From Halosimplex amylolyticum (GTDB taxonomy: Archaea > Halobacteriota > Halobacteria > Halobacteriales > Haloarculaceae): DNA of 64,000 nucleotides. The notes beneath the pieces were generated by a model. The model was not told where the DNA came from. It did not search any database and saw only the letters and a list, made by a program, of their open reading frames with translations. The first letter of the stretch is position 1, and each line of letters opens with the position of its first letter. Position numbers and translations under genes: made by a program. The stretch covers positions 620,001-684,000 of the forward strand of contig NZ_JBLKNW010000002.1 in assembly GCF_051414035.1 (NCBI RefSeq), given 5' to 3'. Shown here one piece after another: positions 44,384 to 53,927 of the stretch.

Positions 44384-45811
44384 CTATCCGATCTGGTCGG
44401 CGACGATGTCGTCTGCGGCGTCGACGAAGGCCTGTTCGTCGCCCGCGGGCACCGTCGCGCCGGCGGCGATGTCGTGCCCGCCGCCGTCGCCGCCGACCGA
44501 CCGGGAGGCCTCGCCCATCACCACCGACAGGTCCAGTCCCTCGCGGACGAGCACGCCGGTCCCGCGGGACGAGACCTTCGTCTCCTCCTCGTTCTTCCGG
44601 GCGAACGCGACGATCGGCTTGTCCGCCGAGACGCCCTCGGTGCCCAGGGCCATCCCCGCGACGATGCCGACGATGGTCTCGCGGATGGCCTCGCCCGCGT
44701 CGAACCACTGGAGGGAGTCCTCGTGCGTGACGCCCTGCTGGCGGACGTACTCCAGGCCCTCCGAGAGGTTGCGACGGTGGTTCGAGAGCAGGGTCTGGGC
44801 CTGGTCGAGCGCGCCGTCGCGATTCCCGAGGCACACGCCGAGGCCGACGTCCGCTCGTTCGTATCGCGCCGTCGCGTTCAGCAGCGTCGAGAACTCGCTG
44901 GCGTCGCGCAGTTCGGTACCGCGGGGTTCGTCGACGAGTTCGTAGGTCGTCCCGACGAGCGTGTTGATCTTCGACGCCGGGACGCCCCGCTGGACGGCGT
45001 GTTTCACCAGCGCGCTCGCCACCGTCTGGCGTTCGTCGTCGGTCAGGTCGACCCACGTGCGCCACTCCCCGGCCTCTTTCAGGTCGACGTCCAGCCCTTC
45101 GAGAAAGCGGATCGACCCCGCCTCGTCGCCGGAGACGCCGGGGATCTGAACGTCCGTCGCGTACTCGAAGAGCTTCGGCAGCGGGCGGGTCTGCTTGCCG
45201 TACAGCGTGAGGTCGGTCCCCTCGGCGAGAACGCCCGCCTCGACGCCCTCCTCGACGATGCCGCGGTTGGCGCCGACGAGTTCGCCGCCGACGGCCTGCA
45301 TGTCGCCGACGGCGCCGACGACGGCCAGCCCGGCCAGGTCGCGGTTGTCGGCGGACTGGCCGCTCCGCTCGGCCAGCGCGCGGGCGAGGACGTACGCCGC
45401 GCCGGCGCCCGAGAGTTCGGAGGCGCCGTTGATCCCCTCCAGCAGCGGGTTGAGGTGGAACTCCGTCTCGGCCTCGGCGGGCTGGTGGTGGTCGGCGATG
45501 ACCGGTTGGAAGTCGCCGGCCCGTTCGTGTGCGGCGATGGCGTCGAGCTGGCCGCTGCCGAAGTCGGTGAACAGCACGGTGTCGTACTCGCGGGCCGCGA
45601 TGGAGGCGATCTCCGTCTCGTCGAGCTGTTTCTTGAAGACGGTCTCGAAGTCCAGACCGGCCCGCTCCAGCGCCGTCGACGCCACGGCCGCGCTCGTCAG
45701 GCCGTCCGCGTCGATGTGCGAGGCCAGCAGCAGTTCGTCGGTATCCAGCAGTCTGTCGGCGCAGGCGTCCGCGCGCCCGGCGAGGTCGGGAACCGGCCCG
45801 ATCGTACTCAT
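44384..45811 (-). CDS. DHH-family RecJ/GAN-like single-strand exonuclease
   Basis: 475 residues. DHH motifs are present: HIDADG (32-37), TDFGSGQ (82-88) and ADHHQP (DHH at 107-109). The C-terminal DHHA1 domain contains GGHDIAAGATVP near residue 445. Archaeal members are RecJ-like exonucleases; one subtype (GAN) joins the GINS/CMG helicase. Haloarchaea usually have several RecJ paralogues, and this one cannot be assigned to a subtype from sequence alone. The ATG at 45811 gives a normal start; no promoter element is obvious. Confidence 0.9.
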   Translation of the reverse strand: MSTIGPVPDLAGRADACADRLLDTDELLLASHIDADGLTSAAVASTALERAGLDFETVFKKQLDETEIASIAAREYDTVLFTDFGSGQLDAIAAHERAGDFQPVIADHHQPAEAETEFHLNPLLEGINGASELSGAGAAYVLARALAERSGQSADNRDLAGLAVVGAVGDMQAVGGELVGANRGIVEEGVEAGVLAEGTDLTLYGKQTRPLPKLFEYATDVQIPGVSGDEAGSIRFLEGLDVDLKEAGEWRTWVDLTDDERQTVASALVKHAVQRGVPASKINTLVGTTYELVDEPRGTELRDASEFSTLLNATARYERADVGLGVCLGNRDGALDQAQTLLSNHRRNLSEGLEYVRQQGVTHEDSLQWFDAGEAIRETIVGIVAGMALGTEGVSADKPIVAFARKNEEETKVSSRGTGVLVREGLDLSVVMGEASRSVGGDGGGHDIAAGATVPAGDEQAFVDAADDIVADQIG

Positions 45812-45889
45812 CGAGCGTTTCTTATCGCGGCTCTTGGTTTAAACTTAAGGAGTTCCCGGCGACCGCCGACGGCCGGGGTGGGACGCCCC

Positions 45890-46918
45890 TCAGCCGTCGA
45901 GGCGCTCCGAGAGCCGCCGTTCGACCAGCTCGACGAGCGTCTGGCCGAACGCCGAGCCGTTCCTGGCCAGGCCGTGGGCCTCGGCGACGCCGGCGGTGTC
46001 GGCCAGCGGGACCAGCCGGAGCGTCGTCCCGTCCGGACCGACTTCGACGTGGAGCGACGCCTGCGGGAACGAACAGGTCGCCGGAGCGAGCATCTCGACG
46101 GTGTCGCCGTGGGTACACAGCGCGGGGACGTGGTGGTGGCCCGACAGCACGAGCGGCACGTCGTGCTCGCGGAAGAGCTCCGAGACGGCGTCGCCGTCCT
46201 GCAGAGAGAAGTTCCGCCACCGCTCTCGCTCGGGACAGTCCGGGAGCCTGGCGGCGGGGTGGTGGAGCGCGACCACGGGCCGGTCGGCCGCGGCCAGTCG
46301 CTCGGCGAGCCACGCCCGCTGGGCGGGGCCGACGCGGCCGCCCCAGGTGTCGCGCAGGTCGCCGAGGTCGTCGCTGCGGTCGTCAGCCGCTGACTCCCGG
46401 TCGCCGTCTGTCGTCGCCGGCCCTCTGGCGGCCGCCTCCGAATCGCAGTCGACGGTCGGATCGTCGACCAGGCCGGCGACACCGCTCGTCGCCGTGTCGA
46501 CGCCGAGCAGGGTCAACTCGCCCACTTCCCGTGCGAAGGGGAGCGGGTCGTACCGCTCGGCGAAGCGCTCGACCGGCGGGCTCGTGTGGTCGTCGAACGC
46601 CTTGGGCACGTCGTGGTTGCCGGGGACGGCGTACCAGGGCACCTCCAGCGCGCCGAGCGCGTCGTCGACGGCGTCGGACTCGGCGGAGTGGCCGTCGCGG
46701 GTCAGGTCGCCGGCCACGAGCGCGGCGTCGGCGTGCTCGTTCGCGACGGCGACGGCCGTCCGCAGGCGGTCGAGCGTCCGGTGGTACACTTTCCAGGTGC
46801 CGCGCGCGGTCAGCGCGACGTGCGGGTCGGCGACGACGGCGAGCGTCGTCGGCGAGTCGCTGCGCGGCCGGTCGAGTCGCGCGAACACAGGGCCCGGGGC
46901 GACGGTGTTCCCCGTCAT
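45890..46918 (-). CDS. Metallophosphoesterase (calcineurin-like phosphodiesterase)
   Basis: 342 residues. The five metallophosphatase motifs are visible: DPH (D31, H33), GDL (D71), GNHD (N101, H102), ALHHPAA and SGHHHVP. These bind two metals and hydrolyse phosphomono- or diesters. The chosen ATG (46918) overlaps the TGA of the ABC ATPase gene (ATGA), so it is the last gene of the transporter operon. Linked location suggests it acts on the imported ligand, perhaps a phosphodiester or phosphonate derivative. No signal peptide, so cytoplasmic. Confidence 0.88.
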   Translation of the reverse strand: MTGNTVAPGPVFARLDRPRSDSPTTLAVVADPHVALTARGTWKVYHRTLDRLRTAVAVANEHADAALVAGDLTRDGHSAESDAVDDALGALEVPWYAVPGNHDVPKAFDDHTSPPVERFAERYDPLPFAREVGELTLLGVDTATSGVAGLVDDPTVDCDSEAAARGPATTDGDRESAADDRSDDLGDLRDTWGGRVGPAQRAWLAERLAAADRPVVALHHPAARLPDCPERERWRNFSLQDGDAVSELFREHDVPLVLSGHHHVPALCTHGDTVEMLAPATCSFPQASLHVEVGPDGTTLRLVPLADTAGVAEAHGLARNGSAFGQTLVELVERRLSERLDG

Positions 46919-47934
46919 GGATCGGAGAGGACGTGGACGCGGTCGGTGTCGAGGTCGAGGGCCACTCGGTCGCCGACCGCCGGCGCCTCGCCCGGGTCGA
47001 CCCGGAGCGTGACCGACTCCTCGTTCGGGAAGTCGGCGACGCAGCGCACGTGTTCCCCCAGGTAAAACCGCTCGCGGACGGTCGCCTCGAACGGACCGCT
47101 CCCGAGTTCGAAGGCCTCCGGGCGAGCGACGACGGTCACCTCCCCCTCGTCGCCGTTCGGGGCGGGCGTCGTCGCGTGCCCGAAGTCCAGCCGACCGTCG
47201 CGGGCGGTCGCGGGCAGGCGGTTCGACGTGCCGACGAAGTCGGCGACGAAGCCGTTTGCCGGCGCCTCGTACACCTCGGCCGGCGTCCCGACCTGTTCGA
47301 CGCGGCCGTCGTTCATGACGGCGATGCGGTCGCAGACCGTCATCGCTTCGGTCTGGTCGTGGGTCACGTACAGCGCCGTCACGTCGAGGTCGTCGAGGAG
47401 TTCGACGAGTTCGCGCTGGAGCCGGGTCTTCAACTGCGCGTCGAGCCCCGTCATCGGCTCGTCGAGCAGGAGGATGGTCGGTTCGATGGCGAGCGCCCGG
47501 GCCAGACCGACTCGCTGTTGCTGGCCGCCGGAGAGCGTCGTCGGGTCGCGGTCGGCCAGTTCTGGGATGTCGAGCAGTTCGAGCAGTTCGGTGGCCCGCT
47601 CGCGGCGCTCGGCCGTCGAAACGCCGCGCATCTTCGGGCCGAACTCCACGTTCTCCCGGACGGTCATGTTCTCGAAGAGGGCGTACGACTGGAAGACGAG
47701 GCCGACGTTCCGTCGTTCCGGCGCCACGCGGGTCACGTCCTCGTCGTCGAACAGCACGCGCCCCTCGGTAGGCGTCTCGAAGCCGGCGATGGTCCGCAGC
47801 GTCGTCGTCTTGCCGCAACCCGAGGGGCCGACCACCCCGAGTATCTCGCCGTCGCCGACCGTGAGCGACAGGTCGTCGACGGCGGTCGATTCGCCGAACC
47901 GCTTGGTCACGCTATCCAGTGTGATCTCTGCCAT
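46915..47934 (-). CDS. ABC transporter ATP-binding protein (PotA/FbpC/PhnT type)
   Basis: 339 residues. Walker A GPSGCGKTT (36-44), Q-loop FQSYALFENMTV, signature LSGGQQQR, Walker B ILLLDEP and H-loop YVTHDQ are intact. A C-terminal TOBE-like domain (about 240-339) is typical of importers of spermidine, Fe(III), maltose or 2-aminoethylphosphonate. It powers the two permeases encoded next to it. Its start is 4 bp from the permease gene and its stop overlaps the phosphoesterase gene. Confidence 0.92.
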   Translation of the reverse strand: MAEITLDSVTKRFGESTAVDDLSLTVGDGEILGVVGPSGCGKTTTLRTIAGFETPTEGRVLFDDEDVTRVAPERRNVGLVFQSYALFENMTVRENVEFGPKMRGVSTAERRERATELLELLDIPELADRDPTTLSGGQQQRVGLARALAIEPTILLLDEPMTGLDAQLKTRLQRELVELLDDLDVTALYVTHDQTEAMTVCDRIAVMNDGRVEQVGTPAEVYEAPANGFVADFVGTSNRLPATARDGRLDFGHATTPAPNGDEGEVTVVARPEAFELGSGPFEATVRERFYLGEHVRCVADFPNEESVTLRVDPGEAPAVGDRVALDLDTDRVHVLSDP

Positions 47935-47938
47935 GGTC

Positions 47939-48892
47939 TCAGTTCGTCGTGAACGCCCGGTCGCCCAGCAGCTGGAGCGCCGCGGTGACCCCCGCGATGA
48001 GGACGAAGAACACGGAGACGGCGGCGGCGGTCGTCAGGAAAGAGCTGTTCGAGATGTTCGCCTTGAGGAACAGGGCGAGCGGCCGTGCCCCGCGAGAGAA
48101 GACGACGTAGGAGAAGTTGAACTCCGCGGCGGCCAGCGCCCAGCAGATGACCGCGCCCGAGACGATGCCGCGTTTGGCGTTCGGGACGACGACCGAGAGA
48201 AAGGTCCGGGGCCACGAGGCGCCGAGCGACCGCGCGCTCTCCTCCAGCTGGCGCAGCGGCATCGACTCGAAGCTCGACTGGACGGCCATCACCATGAACG
48301 GCGCTTTCAGTAGCGAGTACCCGACGATGAGCCCGAAGTCCGTCCCGGAGAGCTGCGGATACGCCCGGAGGAAGGCGACGCCGAGGACGATCCCCGGCGC
48401 CAGCGGCAGGACCGCGAAGGCGTTGAGCAGGTCCCGGCCGGGGAACTCGTAGCGCGCGACGGCGTAGGCGATGGGTACGCCGACGACGAGGTTGACGAGG
48501 ACGCCGCCGAGTGCGAGCCACACGCTGCGGAACAGCGGGCTCTGGCTCGGCGCGGCGAGCGGGTTCTCGGGCAGCGTGCGCAGGACGGCGCCGAGTTGCA
48601 GCGAGTAGAGCGCGTCGTCGCCGCCGATACCGAGCACCTGCTGCCAGTGGGCGAGCGTCACGAACCCCGAGGGGAGGACGCCGGTCCACTCGCGCGCGAA
48701 CGACGCGACGACCGTCGCGACGACGGGGAAGACCAGGAAGGTAAACGTCAGCGCGAACACGGCCGTCACGAGCGGACGCCCGAGGACGGCCGACGGCGAA
48801 CGGCGCCACGATCGGGCGTCCACGCGCTCGACGGCGACGCCCCCGTCCGGTCGTGCGCTCTCCGTCGGGCGGACATCGTCGGCGTCGCTCAC
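47939..48892 (-). CDS. ABC transporter permease, second subunit
   Basis: 317 residues with about six helices. The EAA loop reads EESARSLGASWPRTFLSVVVPN, which docks the ATPase. The GTG at 48892 is chosen because it overlaps the TGA of the first permease gene (GTGA). The longer upstream frame has no membrane signature. An acidic N-terminus precedes the first helix. Likely forms a heterodimer with the other permease. Confidence 0.88.
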   Translation of the reverse strand: MSDADDVRPTESARPDGGVAVERVDARSWRRSPSAVLGRPLVTAVFALTFTFLVFPVVATVVASFAREWTGVLPSGFVTLAHWQQVLGIGGDDALYSLQLGAVLRTLPENPLAAPSQSPLFRSVWLALGGVLVNLVVGVPIAYAVARYEFPGRDLLNAFAVLPLAPGIVLGVAFLRAYPQLSGTDFGLIVGYSLLKAPFMVMAVQSSFESMPLRQLEESARSLGASWPRTFLSVVVPNAKRGIVSGAVICWALAAAEFNFSYVVFSRGARPLALFLKANISNSSFLTTAAAVSVFFVLIAGVTAALQLLGDRAFTTN

Positions 48893-49866
48893 AGTCCCAC
48901 CTCCGCGCTGGTGTAGCGCAGGCCCACCGCCGTGAACCCGAGCACGAACGCGAACCAGACGGCGGCCATCGCCGACGCGAGCTGGATGTCGAACCCGCTT
49001 CCCGACGAGAGGGCGTAGTCGATCTCGTATGTCCAGACGCGAAGCGCACGGAGGATCAGGACGGTGCCGAAGATGGCCAGTGCCGTCCGGACGGTGAGGA
49101 TGAACGCGCCGATGAGTCCCGGCTTGATCTGCGGGAGCGTGACGTGATAGAAGGTACGGGCGGGCGAGGCGCCCAGCGAGCGGGCGGCCTCCTCGGTGCG
49201 CTCGTTCACCTCGGCGTAGCTCCCGCGGAGGAGCAACAGCGCCCGGGGGATCATCGAGTAGCAGTACGCGACGAACAGGCCGCCGACGCTGGTCGCGATG
49301 GCCAGGTCGAGGTTGCTCCGGCCGGTGAACCACGCGGCCAGGTTCGTCACCAGGCCGCTGTTGCCGAAGAGGACGATGATCATGAACGCCGCGACGATGC
49401 CGGGGAGGCTGATCGGGAACGAGAGGAGCGTCACCAGCGCGCCGCGGAACGGCAGGTCGTACTTCTCGAGGGCGTGGGCGGTCGCGGTGGCGACGCCCAG
49501 GCTGACGACGGTCGTCGCGAGCGAGAACCAGAGCGTGTTAGCGGCCGACGCCCGCAGGTACGGGTCGGTGAGGAGCCGGCGATAGGCCGACAGCGAGAAC
49601 CCCTCGGTGACGTACTTGGCCTCTGAGACGCTGATCCGGAGCATCTCGCTCAGCGGGTACAGCCCCGCGACGGTGGCGAGGACGAGGAAAGGCGCACACA
49701 GCGCGGCGATGCGGCGTCGCTCGCGGTCGTGCTCGGTCCGCGGCAGGATCACTCGCTCGGCGGGGTCGGGAAGCCGCTCGACGCCGCCGCGGACGGCGGT
49801 TCCCGCCGCGGCGGCGACCGGCTGCAGCCGGCCGCGAACCCCGTCGGTCGCTTCGTCGGCGGCCAT
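48889..49866 (-). CDS. ABC transporter permease, first subunit
   Basis: 325 residues with six helices and an EAA loop (EEAARSLGASPARTFYHVTLPQ). It resembles the Fe(III)/2-aminoethylphosphonate/thiamine permease group. It starts 4 bp before the lipoprotein gene's stop region and overlaps the second permease gene by four bases. Together with the ATPase and lipoprotein it forms a complete importer. Confidence 0.9.
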   Translation of the reverse strand: MAADEATDGVRGRLQPVAAAAGTAVRGGVERLPDPAERVILPRTEHDRERRRIAALCAPFLVLATVAGLYPLSEMLRISVSEAKYVTEGFSLSAYRRLLTDPYLRASAANTLWFSLATTVVSLGVATATAHALEKYDLPFRGALVTLLSFPISLPGIVAAFMIIVLFGNSGLVTNLAAWFTGRSNLDLAIATSVGGLFVAYCYSMIPRALLLLRGSYAEVNERTEEAARSLGASPARTFYHVTLPQIKPGLIGAFILTVRTALAIFGTVLILRALRVWTYEIDYALSSGSGFDIQLASAMAAVWFAFVLGFTAVGLRYTSAEVGL

Positions 49867-49870
49867 CTGC

Positions 49871-51013
49871 CTACAGGCCCGCCGAGCGCTCGATCTCGTC
49901 GATGATACCCTCCTGCTTGTCGACCATGGTCCCGTAGTCGACCTGGAACTCCGTCTCGTCGTAGGTCGACTGGTCGGGGAACTCGTCGGGCATCTCCAGT
50001 TCCGGCGCGCGGATGGGGCGGACGTACGCGTCGAGGAACTTGCGCTGGCCCTCCTTCGAGAGGACGTAGTCCATGAACAGCTTGCACGCCTCGGGGTTCG
50101 GGGCGCCCTCCATCAGCCCGAAGCCGTAGGGCTGGTTGAACGCGCCCTTGTTGCCGTTCTTGCCCTTCAGGAGCGCGACGTCGACCTTGTCCTCGGCGAT
50201 GTCCTCGTTGTTGTACTTGAGGTTCAGCCCGGAGTAGTCGTAGCGGACGAACGTGGCGTACTCGCCCTTGGTGAACTGCGCCTGGAAGTTGTCCGTGAAC
50301 TCGGCGCCGTTCTCCTTGAGCCGCTTGTAGTAGTCGATCACCGGCTGGAGGTCGTCGAGCGACCCGCCGCGGGCGTTGTTGATGGAGAGCGCGCAAGCCA
50401 GCCCGACGGCGGCCGTCGGCGTCTGGAGCGCAATGTCTTTCGCGATGTCGGGGTGGAGCAGGTCGTCCCAGGTCTCCGGGGCGTCGAGTCCCCGCTCCTC
50501 GTAGACGTCCGCGCGGTAGGTGACCGCCGTCGTCATCCGGCGGGTGGCGGTCATCTGGCCGTCGTCGGTCTTGAGCTTCGCCGGCACTGTGTCCCAGTTC
50601 TTCGGCTTGTAGCCGGTGAGAAAGCCCTCGTTCTTGGCGATGATGCCGTAGGTGTAGCCGCCGTTGTACGCCGAGTGGTCGGGGTTCTGGGCGTGCGAGC
50701 GCATGTGCTTGAGCGCCTCGCCGGACGAGCGGTCGTCGTCGTTGAGCGGGACGCCGTACTGCTCCTCGAAGGCCTCCATCAGCGCCGGCCAGTTCGACCA
50801 GTTCGACTGGACGCAGTAGACGTAGAGCGTCTCCGGGAACGACGACGCGCTCACGGTGGTCTGGTAGTCGCCGTGACCCACCTCGTACTCCTCGGCCGTG
50901 TCGGTGTCGGTGGTTCCCCCGTCCCCGCCGCCGAGCGCACCGGTACAGCCCGCGAGACCGCTCGCGACTACCGTACCCGTTCCTGTCAGAAACCGCCGTC
51001 GTGACGTGTTCAT
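49871..51013 (-). CDS. ABC transporter solute-binding Tat lipoprotein
   Basis: 380 residues. Tat motif SRRRFLTGTG (RRR at 5-7) and lipobox LAGC (C23) mark it as a folded, lipid-anchored exterior protein. A Thr/Asp-rich linker leads into a two-lobed binding fold (VYCVQSNWSNWPALMEAFEEQYGVP; NQPYGFGLMEGAPNPEACKLFMDYVLSKEGQ) similar to Fe(III)/AEP/spermidine-type binding proteins. The ligand is uncertain; the operon's phosphoesterase favours a phosphorus-containing compound. It is the first gene of the five-gene operon. Confidence 0.88.
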   Translation of the reverse strand: MNTSRRRFLTGTGTVVASGLAGCTGALGGGDGGTTDTDTAEEYEVGHGDYQTTVSASSFPETLYVYCVQSNWSNWPALMEAFEEQYGVPLNDDDRSSGEALKHMRSHAQNPDHSAYNGGYTYGIIAKNEGFLTGYKPKNWDTVPAKLKTDDGQMTATRRMTTAVTYRADVYEERGLDAPETWDDLLHPDIAKDIALQTPTAAVGLACALSINNARGGSLDDLQPVIDYYKRLKENGAEFTDNFQAQFTKGEYATFVRYDYSGLNLKYNNEDIAEDKVDVALLKGKNGNKGAFNQPYGFGLMEGAPNPEACKLFMDYVLSKEGQRKFLDAYVRPIRAPELEMPDEFPDQSTYDETEFQVDYGTMVDKQEGIIDEIERSAGL

Positions 51014-51038
51014 ACGGGAGAACGGGCGCGGACGACGG

Positions 51039-51044
51039 TTAAGA
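51039..51044 (-). promoter_or_regulatory. Probable TATA element of the ABC transporter operon
   Basis: On the minus strand CTTAAC lies about 27 nt before the start at 51013, followed by ATG almost at once. Upstream is an AT-rich stretch (ATATTTTC). Confidence 0.45.
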
Positions 51045-51532
51045 TGGCTTATATTTTCGGTTCGTTGCAGTATCGAGCGGTACGTTCAGTATGGCCGAGA
51101 ACGGGTCGCTGCCGAGGGCTATTGACGGTATATATCCGTGGGGCGAACCGCCGGCTCTGTCGCGACCAGGTCGAACGCGATCGACGCCGTCCGTGGCGAG
51201 TGTTCAGGTCCCCTGTCGGTCTAACACGTCGATCGTACGTTCATGTGAATTTGACAGCGAGGTGACCTCTGAATCGACGTAGAACGTCCAGTTGGCCGTT
51301 CCGCCGTCGTCCGAGATTTATTCGAGATCTCGGTGCATTTCGTTCATTCGTCTTCAGACAGGCCTGTCGAAGCCGTGCCGCCGTCTTCGGTTATCACTTA
51401 AAGCTGGATAAAGTTAATTTCATCGACAGAATGGGGCCACGATCGGTAACATCAGCCTCTATTACGCCATCATTCTGGACTACCGCTGTGGAGACATTTC
51501 CGCCAGTCTGCCGATGGACGGTACGTACGCCT
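51045..51532. other. Intergenic stretch, no gene seen
   Basis: Nearly 490 bp between the transporter promoter and the immunity-like gene. Frames are short and of mixed composition. It separates the core operon from the lower-GC toxin/immunity array. Confidence 0.4.
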
Positions 51533-52213
51533 TCAGCGTTCTGTAGAAGGCTCTGCCATAATCTGCTGGCGACGTTTGATCTCTTTGAACGATGTCGGAT
51601 TGTCGGTAAGGAAATACAGTGTCCCGTTTTCAAGGTCACGCCGTTCGGGGAGCTCGCTCGGCACCGAGACTCCTGTGACGTCAGTTGGAACGTACGTTAG
51701 CCAATGGATAGGGATGGGCTCGTTGGTGTCTTTCTTGAACCACTTGATAGGTGGTGTGGGGTCGCCCTGTCCAGTATCGACGCCGAACCCGACTATCATA
51801 TCCGGGGCGGTATGCGCTTCGGCCAGACACACTACATCACCGATATCCGCAGCGTTGACGGCGTCGTCGGACTTGAAATAGACGCCGTCGACCGAGATGG
51901 CGAGTGTATCGGTCGAACTGCGTTCATCAGCCGTATCCGGACCGTCTGAGGGGTTTATGTGTAACAAGTAATGAAACCCATCGTACTGGAACTGAATAGC
52001 GCCCTGACTGTGTTCTACGACGTAGTCCACGGCTCGAGACGGTGGAATTTGCTCCGGGAGATAGTCCGATTCTGCGCCGATATACAGTACGGTATTGAGT
52101 TCACCGTCTACAGCGTGATCTGTTCGTTGCTGTAGCCCGCTGAGCATCGAGCGAAGTTCGCTCGATCCGATCGGCGATTTGAATCCGAACTCTATCTGCA
52201 CATGTTCGATCAT
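51533..52213 (-). CDS. Putative orphan immunity protein (unpaired)
   Basis: 226 residues, acidic, no signal or membrane helix. It begins MIEHVQIEFGFKSPIGSSEL and has a Trp/Pro-rich middle (PPIKWFKKDTNEPIPIHWLTYV). No family is recognised. It lies 86 bp downstream of another putative immunity gene at the tail of the toxin array and has lower GC than the core genome. By position it may be a leftover immunity gene whose toxin tip has been lost, or a second gene protecting against the preceding tip. Inference from location only. Confidence 0.55.
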   Translation of the reverse strand: MIEHVQIEFGFKSPIGSSELRSMLSGLQQRTDHAVDGELNTVLYIGAESDYLPEQIPPSRAVDYVVEHSQGAIQFQYDGFHYLLHINPSDGPDTADERSSTDTLAISVDGVYFKSDDAVNAADIGDVVCLAEAHTAPDMIVGFGVDTGQGDPTPPIKWFKKDTNEPIPIHWLTYVPTDVTGVSVPSELPERRDLENGTLYFLTDNPTSFKEIKRRQQIMAEPSTER

Positions 52214-52299
52214 CCTTTGCGCGCGAGACTGAGACCAACTACAGTTGAGGGCGCGGGACGTTACTACCTATGATACAACACCGGGCGTGAATTAAATGG

Positions 52300-52995
52300 T
52301 TAGCTGGAAATTTCAAGCCCAAGATGGTCAGCAACCGCGGTAGATCTGTCACTGAGTGTCCCGAATTCGTACGGGAACATTGTCGACAGAAGCAAGAACC
52401 CACCATCGGACAGCTGTTCTGTTCGTGCTGCCGGTGCAGACGATAGATTCGAACGCCCGAACCATTCGACGAATGCAGGAGTATATATATTCAACCAGTA
52501 CAGTTCAGTCACTACACCATCTCGAAGGCTACCAATGTCTGGTTCAAGCGCCTCAGAACCGACACCACTGGACAGGAACGAACCGAAGCCGTACCATGTA
52601 TCGGTGTAGTTGTACAGCAACCCGACCAGTTCGAGATACGATGCAAGATTCTCCGCTGCGTCCGGTGCGTCCGGCTGAAGATACAATTCAGACGTACCGA
52701 CACTGACAGTTCTCGAATTAGCGGGCACGAACCGTCGTTCGAGACAGAATCCGATCCGCACGGGCAACTCGTCAAACCACCCCTCGATCCATCCCCATTC
52801 AGCGCTTTCGAGCGCAGAGATTGCTGCCTCTGTAGACAGATTGTCCGACGTATCCCCATCTGTCACCACAGACCACGCTGTCGATCCGGTCGCGGTTGAG
52901 CTGCTGAATCCAGCAGACAAACATCCCTCAAGCGTATCCCTAATTTCAGGGAACCGTTCGACCAAGAGGTGCGTCTCAACAGGTTCATCCGGCAT
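52300..52995 (-). CDS. Putative immunity protein for orphan tip 3
   Basis: 231 residues starting MPDEPVETHLLVERFPEIRD. Soluble, mixed alpha/beta, with a Trp-rich patch (AEWGWIEGWFDELPVRIGF). It starts two bases after the stop of the orphan tip cassette, the tight coupling expected of a toxin/immunity pair. No known immunity family is recognised by eye. Lower GC than the core genome. Function is inferred from position. Confidence 0.6.
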   Translation of the reverse strand: MPDEPVETHLLVERFPEIRDTLEGCLSAGFSSSTATGSTAWSVVTDGDTSDNLSTEAAISALESAEWGWIEGWFDELPVRIGFCLERRFVPANSRTVSVGTSELYLQPDAPDAAENLASYLELVGLLYNYTDTWYGFGSFLSSGVGSEALEPDIGSLRDGVVTELYWLNIYTPAFVEWFGRSNLSSAPAARTEQLSDGGFLLLSTMFPYEFGTLSDRSTAVADHLGLEISS

Positions 52996-52997
52996 GC

Positions 52998-53927
52998 TTA
53001 TTCTGTCCTGGGAACGTATTGATAGTCGACATTCCCGTATTTGTCGTCCAAATTATCGAGCATATCTAATACGTCTTCGTCTATCTCTTCGATCGGGTCG
53101 CTGAATACGACCGTCATCGTATCAGACGAACTATCCCGGTATTGGAGATAATTATCCTCAATTTGGCTCCGGAGTTTTCGGACATCACCGCCACTAGCCC
53201 TAGTGAAATCACCATTCTTCACCTCAGCCAGGTCGCCGTTGGACTGAACGATATCGAACTCCACCCTCCTGTCGTCGGAAAGAATCACCTTCTTGCCGAT
53301 TTCATCGATATCAGACCCGTCCTCAAGTAGTTTGACGGCAGAGCGCGCCTCGAATGCGGCATCCGGGATGTTACTCGGATCGCCCGTCCTGGCGATATCC
53401 TTGATCGGTCCATCTGCAAGGCCGTCAACACCTCTACGTTCAAGTTCTGCAGCATCTTCGGCAAACTGCTCGACAGTATCAGCATCTATCGAACCGGATG
53501 ACAGGCTCCTAGCGAGTGAGTTTCGGACCGCATCTATTTCACCGGTATCTATCCGGAGCAAGTCACGCGTTGCCGGGGTATCGACAGAGGAAATCAGAGT
53601 AACGCCATTGTCACCGGTCTCACCGATCAACTCGAACGCACGCCGCTGGTCGGTCTCGTCGAGCGTCCGGATCGTCGACACCACGTCGCTGTTGCCCGGT
53701 TCGTCCAGCTTCCGCGCGACCGTCGCCGTCTCGGAAGCTGACAGGTCGCCGTCGTCGTACGCTCGGAGGAGCGTCCCGCGCGTCTCGTCGGGCAGGTCGG
53801 CGTTGAACACCGCCCCGAAGTCCTCGTCGTCGAGTTTGCGCTGGAGCCTCGCGGCTCTCTGGCCACCCTTTTCGACGCCTTCGAGCGTGTCGACGAATCG
53901 CTCCTGGCCGCCGTCGGTCAACACCTC
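52998..53927 (-). CDS. Orphan polymorphic-toxin tip cassette 3 (PD-(D/E)XK-like)
   Basis: The frame is open from 53993 after a TAA; no ATG exists before GTG 53927, and no promoter is evident, so it is probably silent until recombined. Its first 115 codons copy the pre-tip of the giant protein (LRTYYRRIRG, LEVLTDGGQERFVDTLE, DETDQRRA), including 96 identical bases (53637-53732 with 58106-58201). It then diverges into a tip of about 190 residues. The core reads VEFDIVQSNGDLAEVKNGDF: an Asp then ExK, the PD-(D/E)XK nuclease signature. The last residues are YQYVPRTE. An immunity gene follows after two bases. Confidence 0.7.
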   Translation of the reverse strand, partial: EVLTDGGQERFVDTLEGVEKGGQRAARLQRKLDDEDFGAVFNADLPDETRGTLLRAYDDGDLSASETATVARKLDEPGNSDVVSTIRTLDETDQRRAFELIGETGDNGVTLISSVDTPATRDLLRIDTGEIDAVRNSLARSLSSGSIDADTVEQFAEDAAELERRGVDGLADGPIKDIARTGDPSNIPDAAFEARSAVKLLEDGSDIDEIGKKVILSDDRRVEFDIVQSNGDLAEVKNGDFTRASGGDVRKLRSQIEDNYLQYRDSSSDTMTVVFSDPIEEIDEDVLDMLDNLDDKYGNVDYQYVPRTE

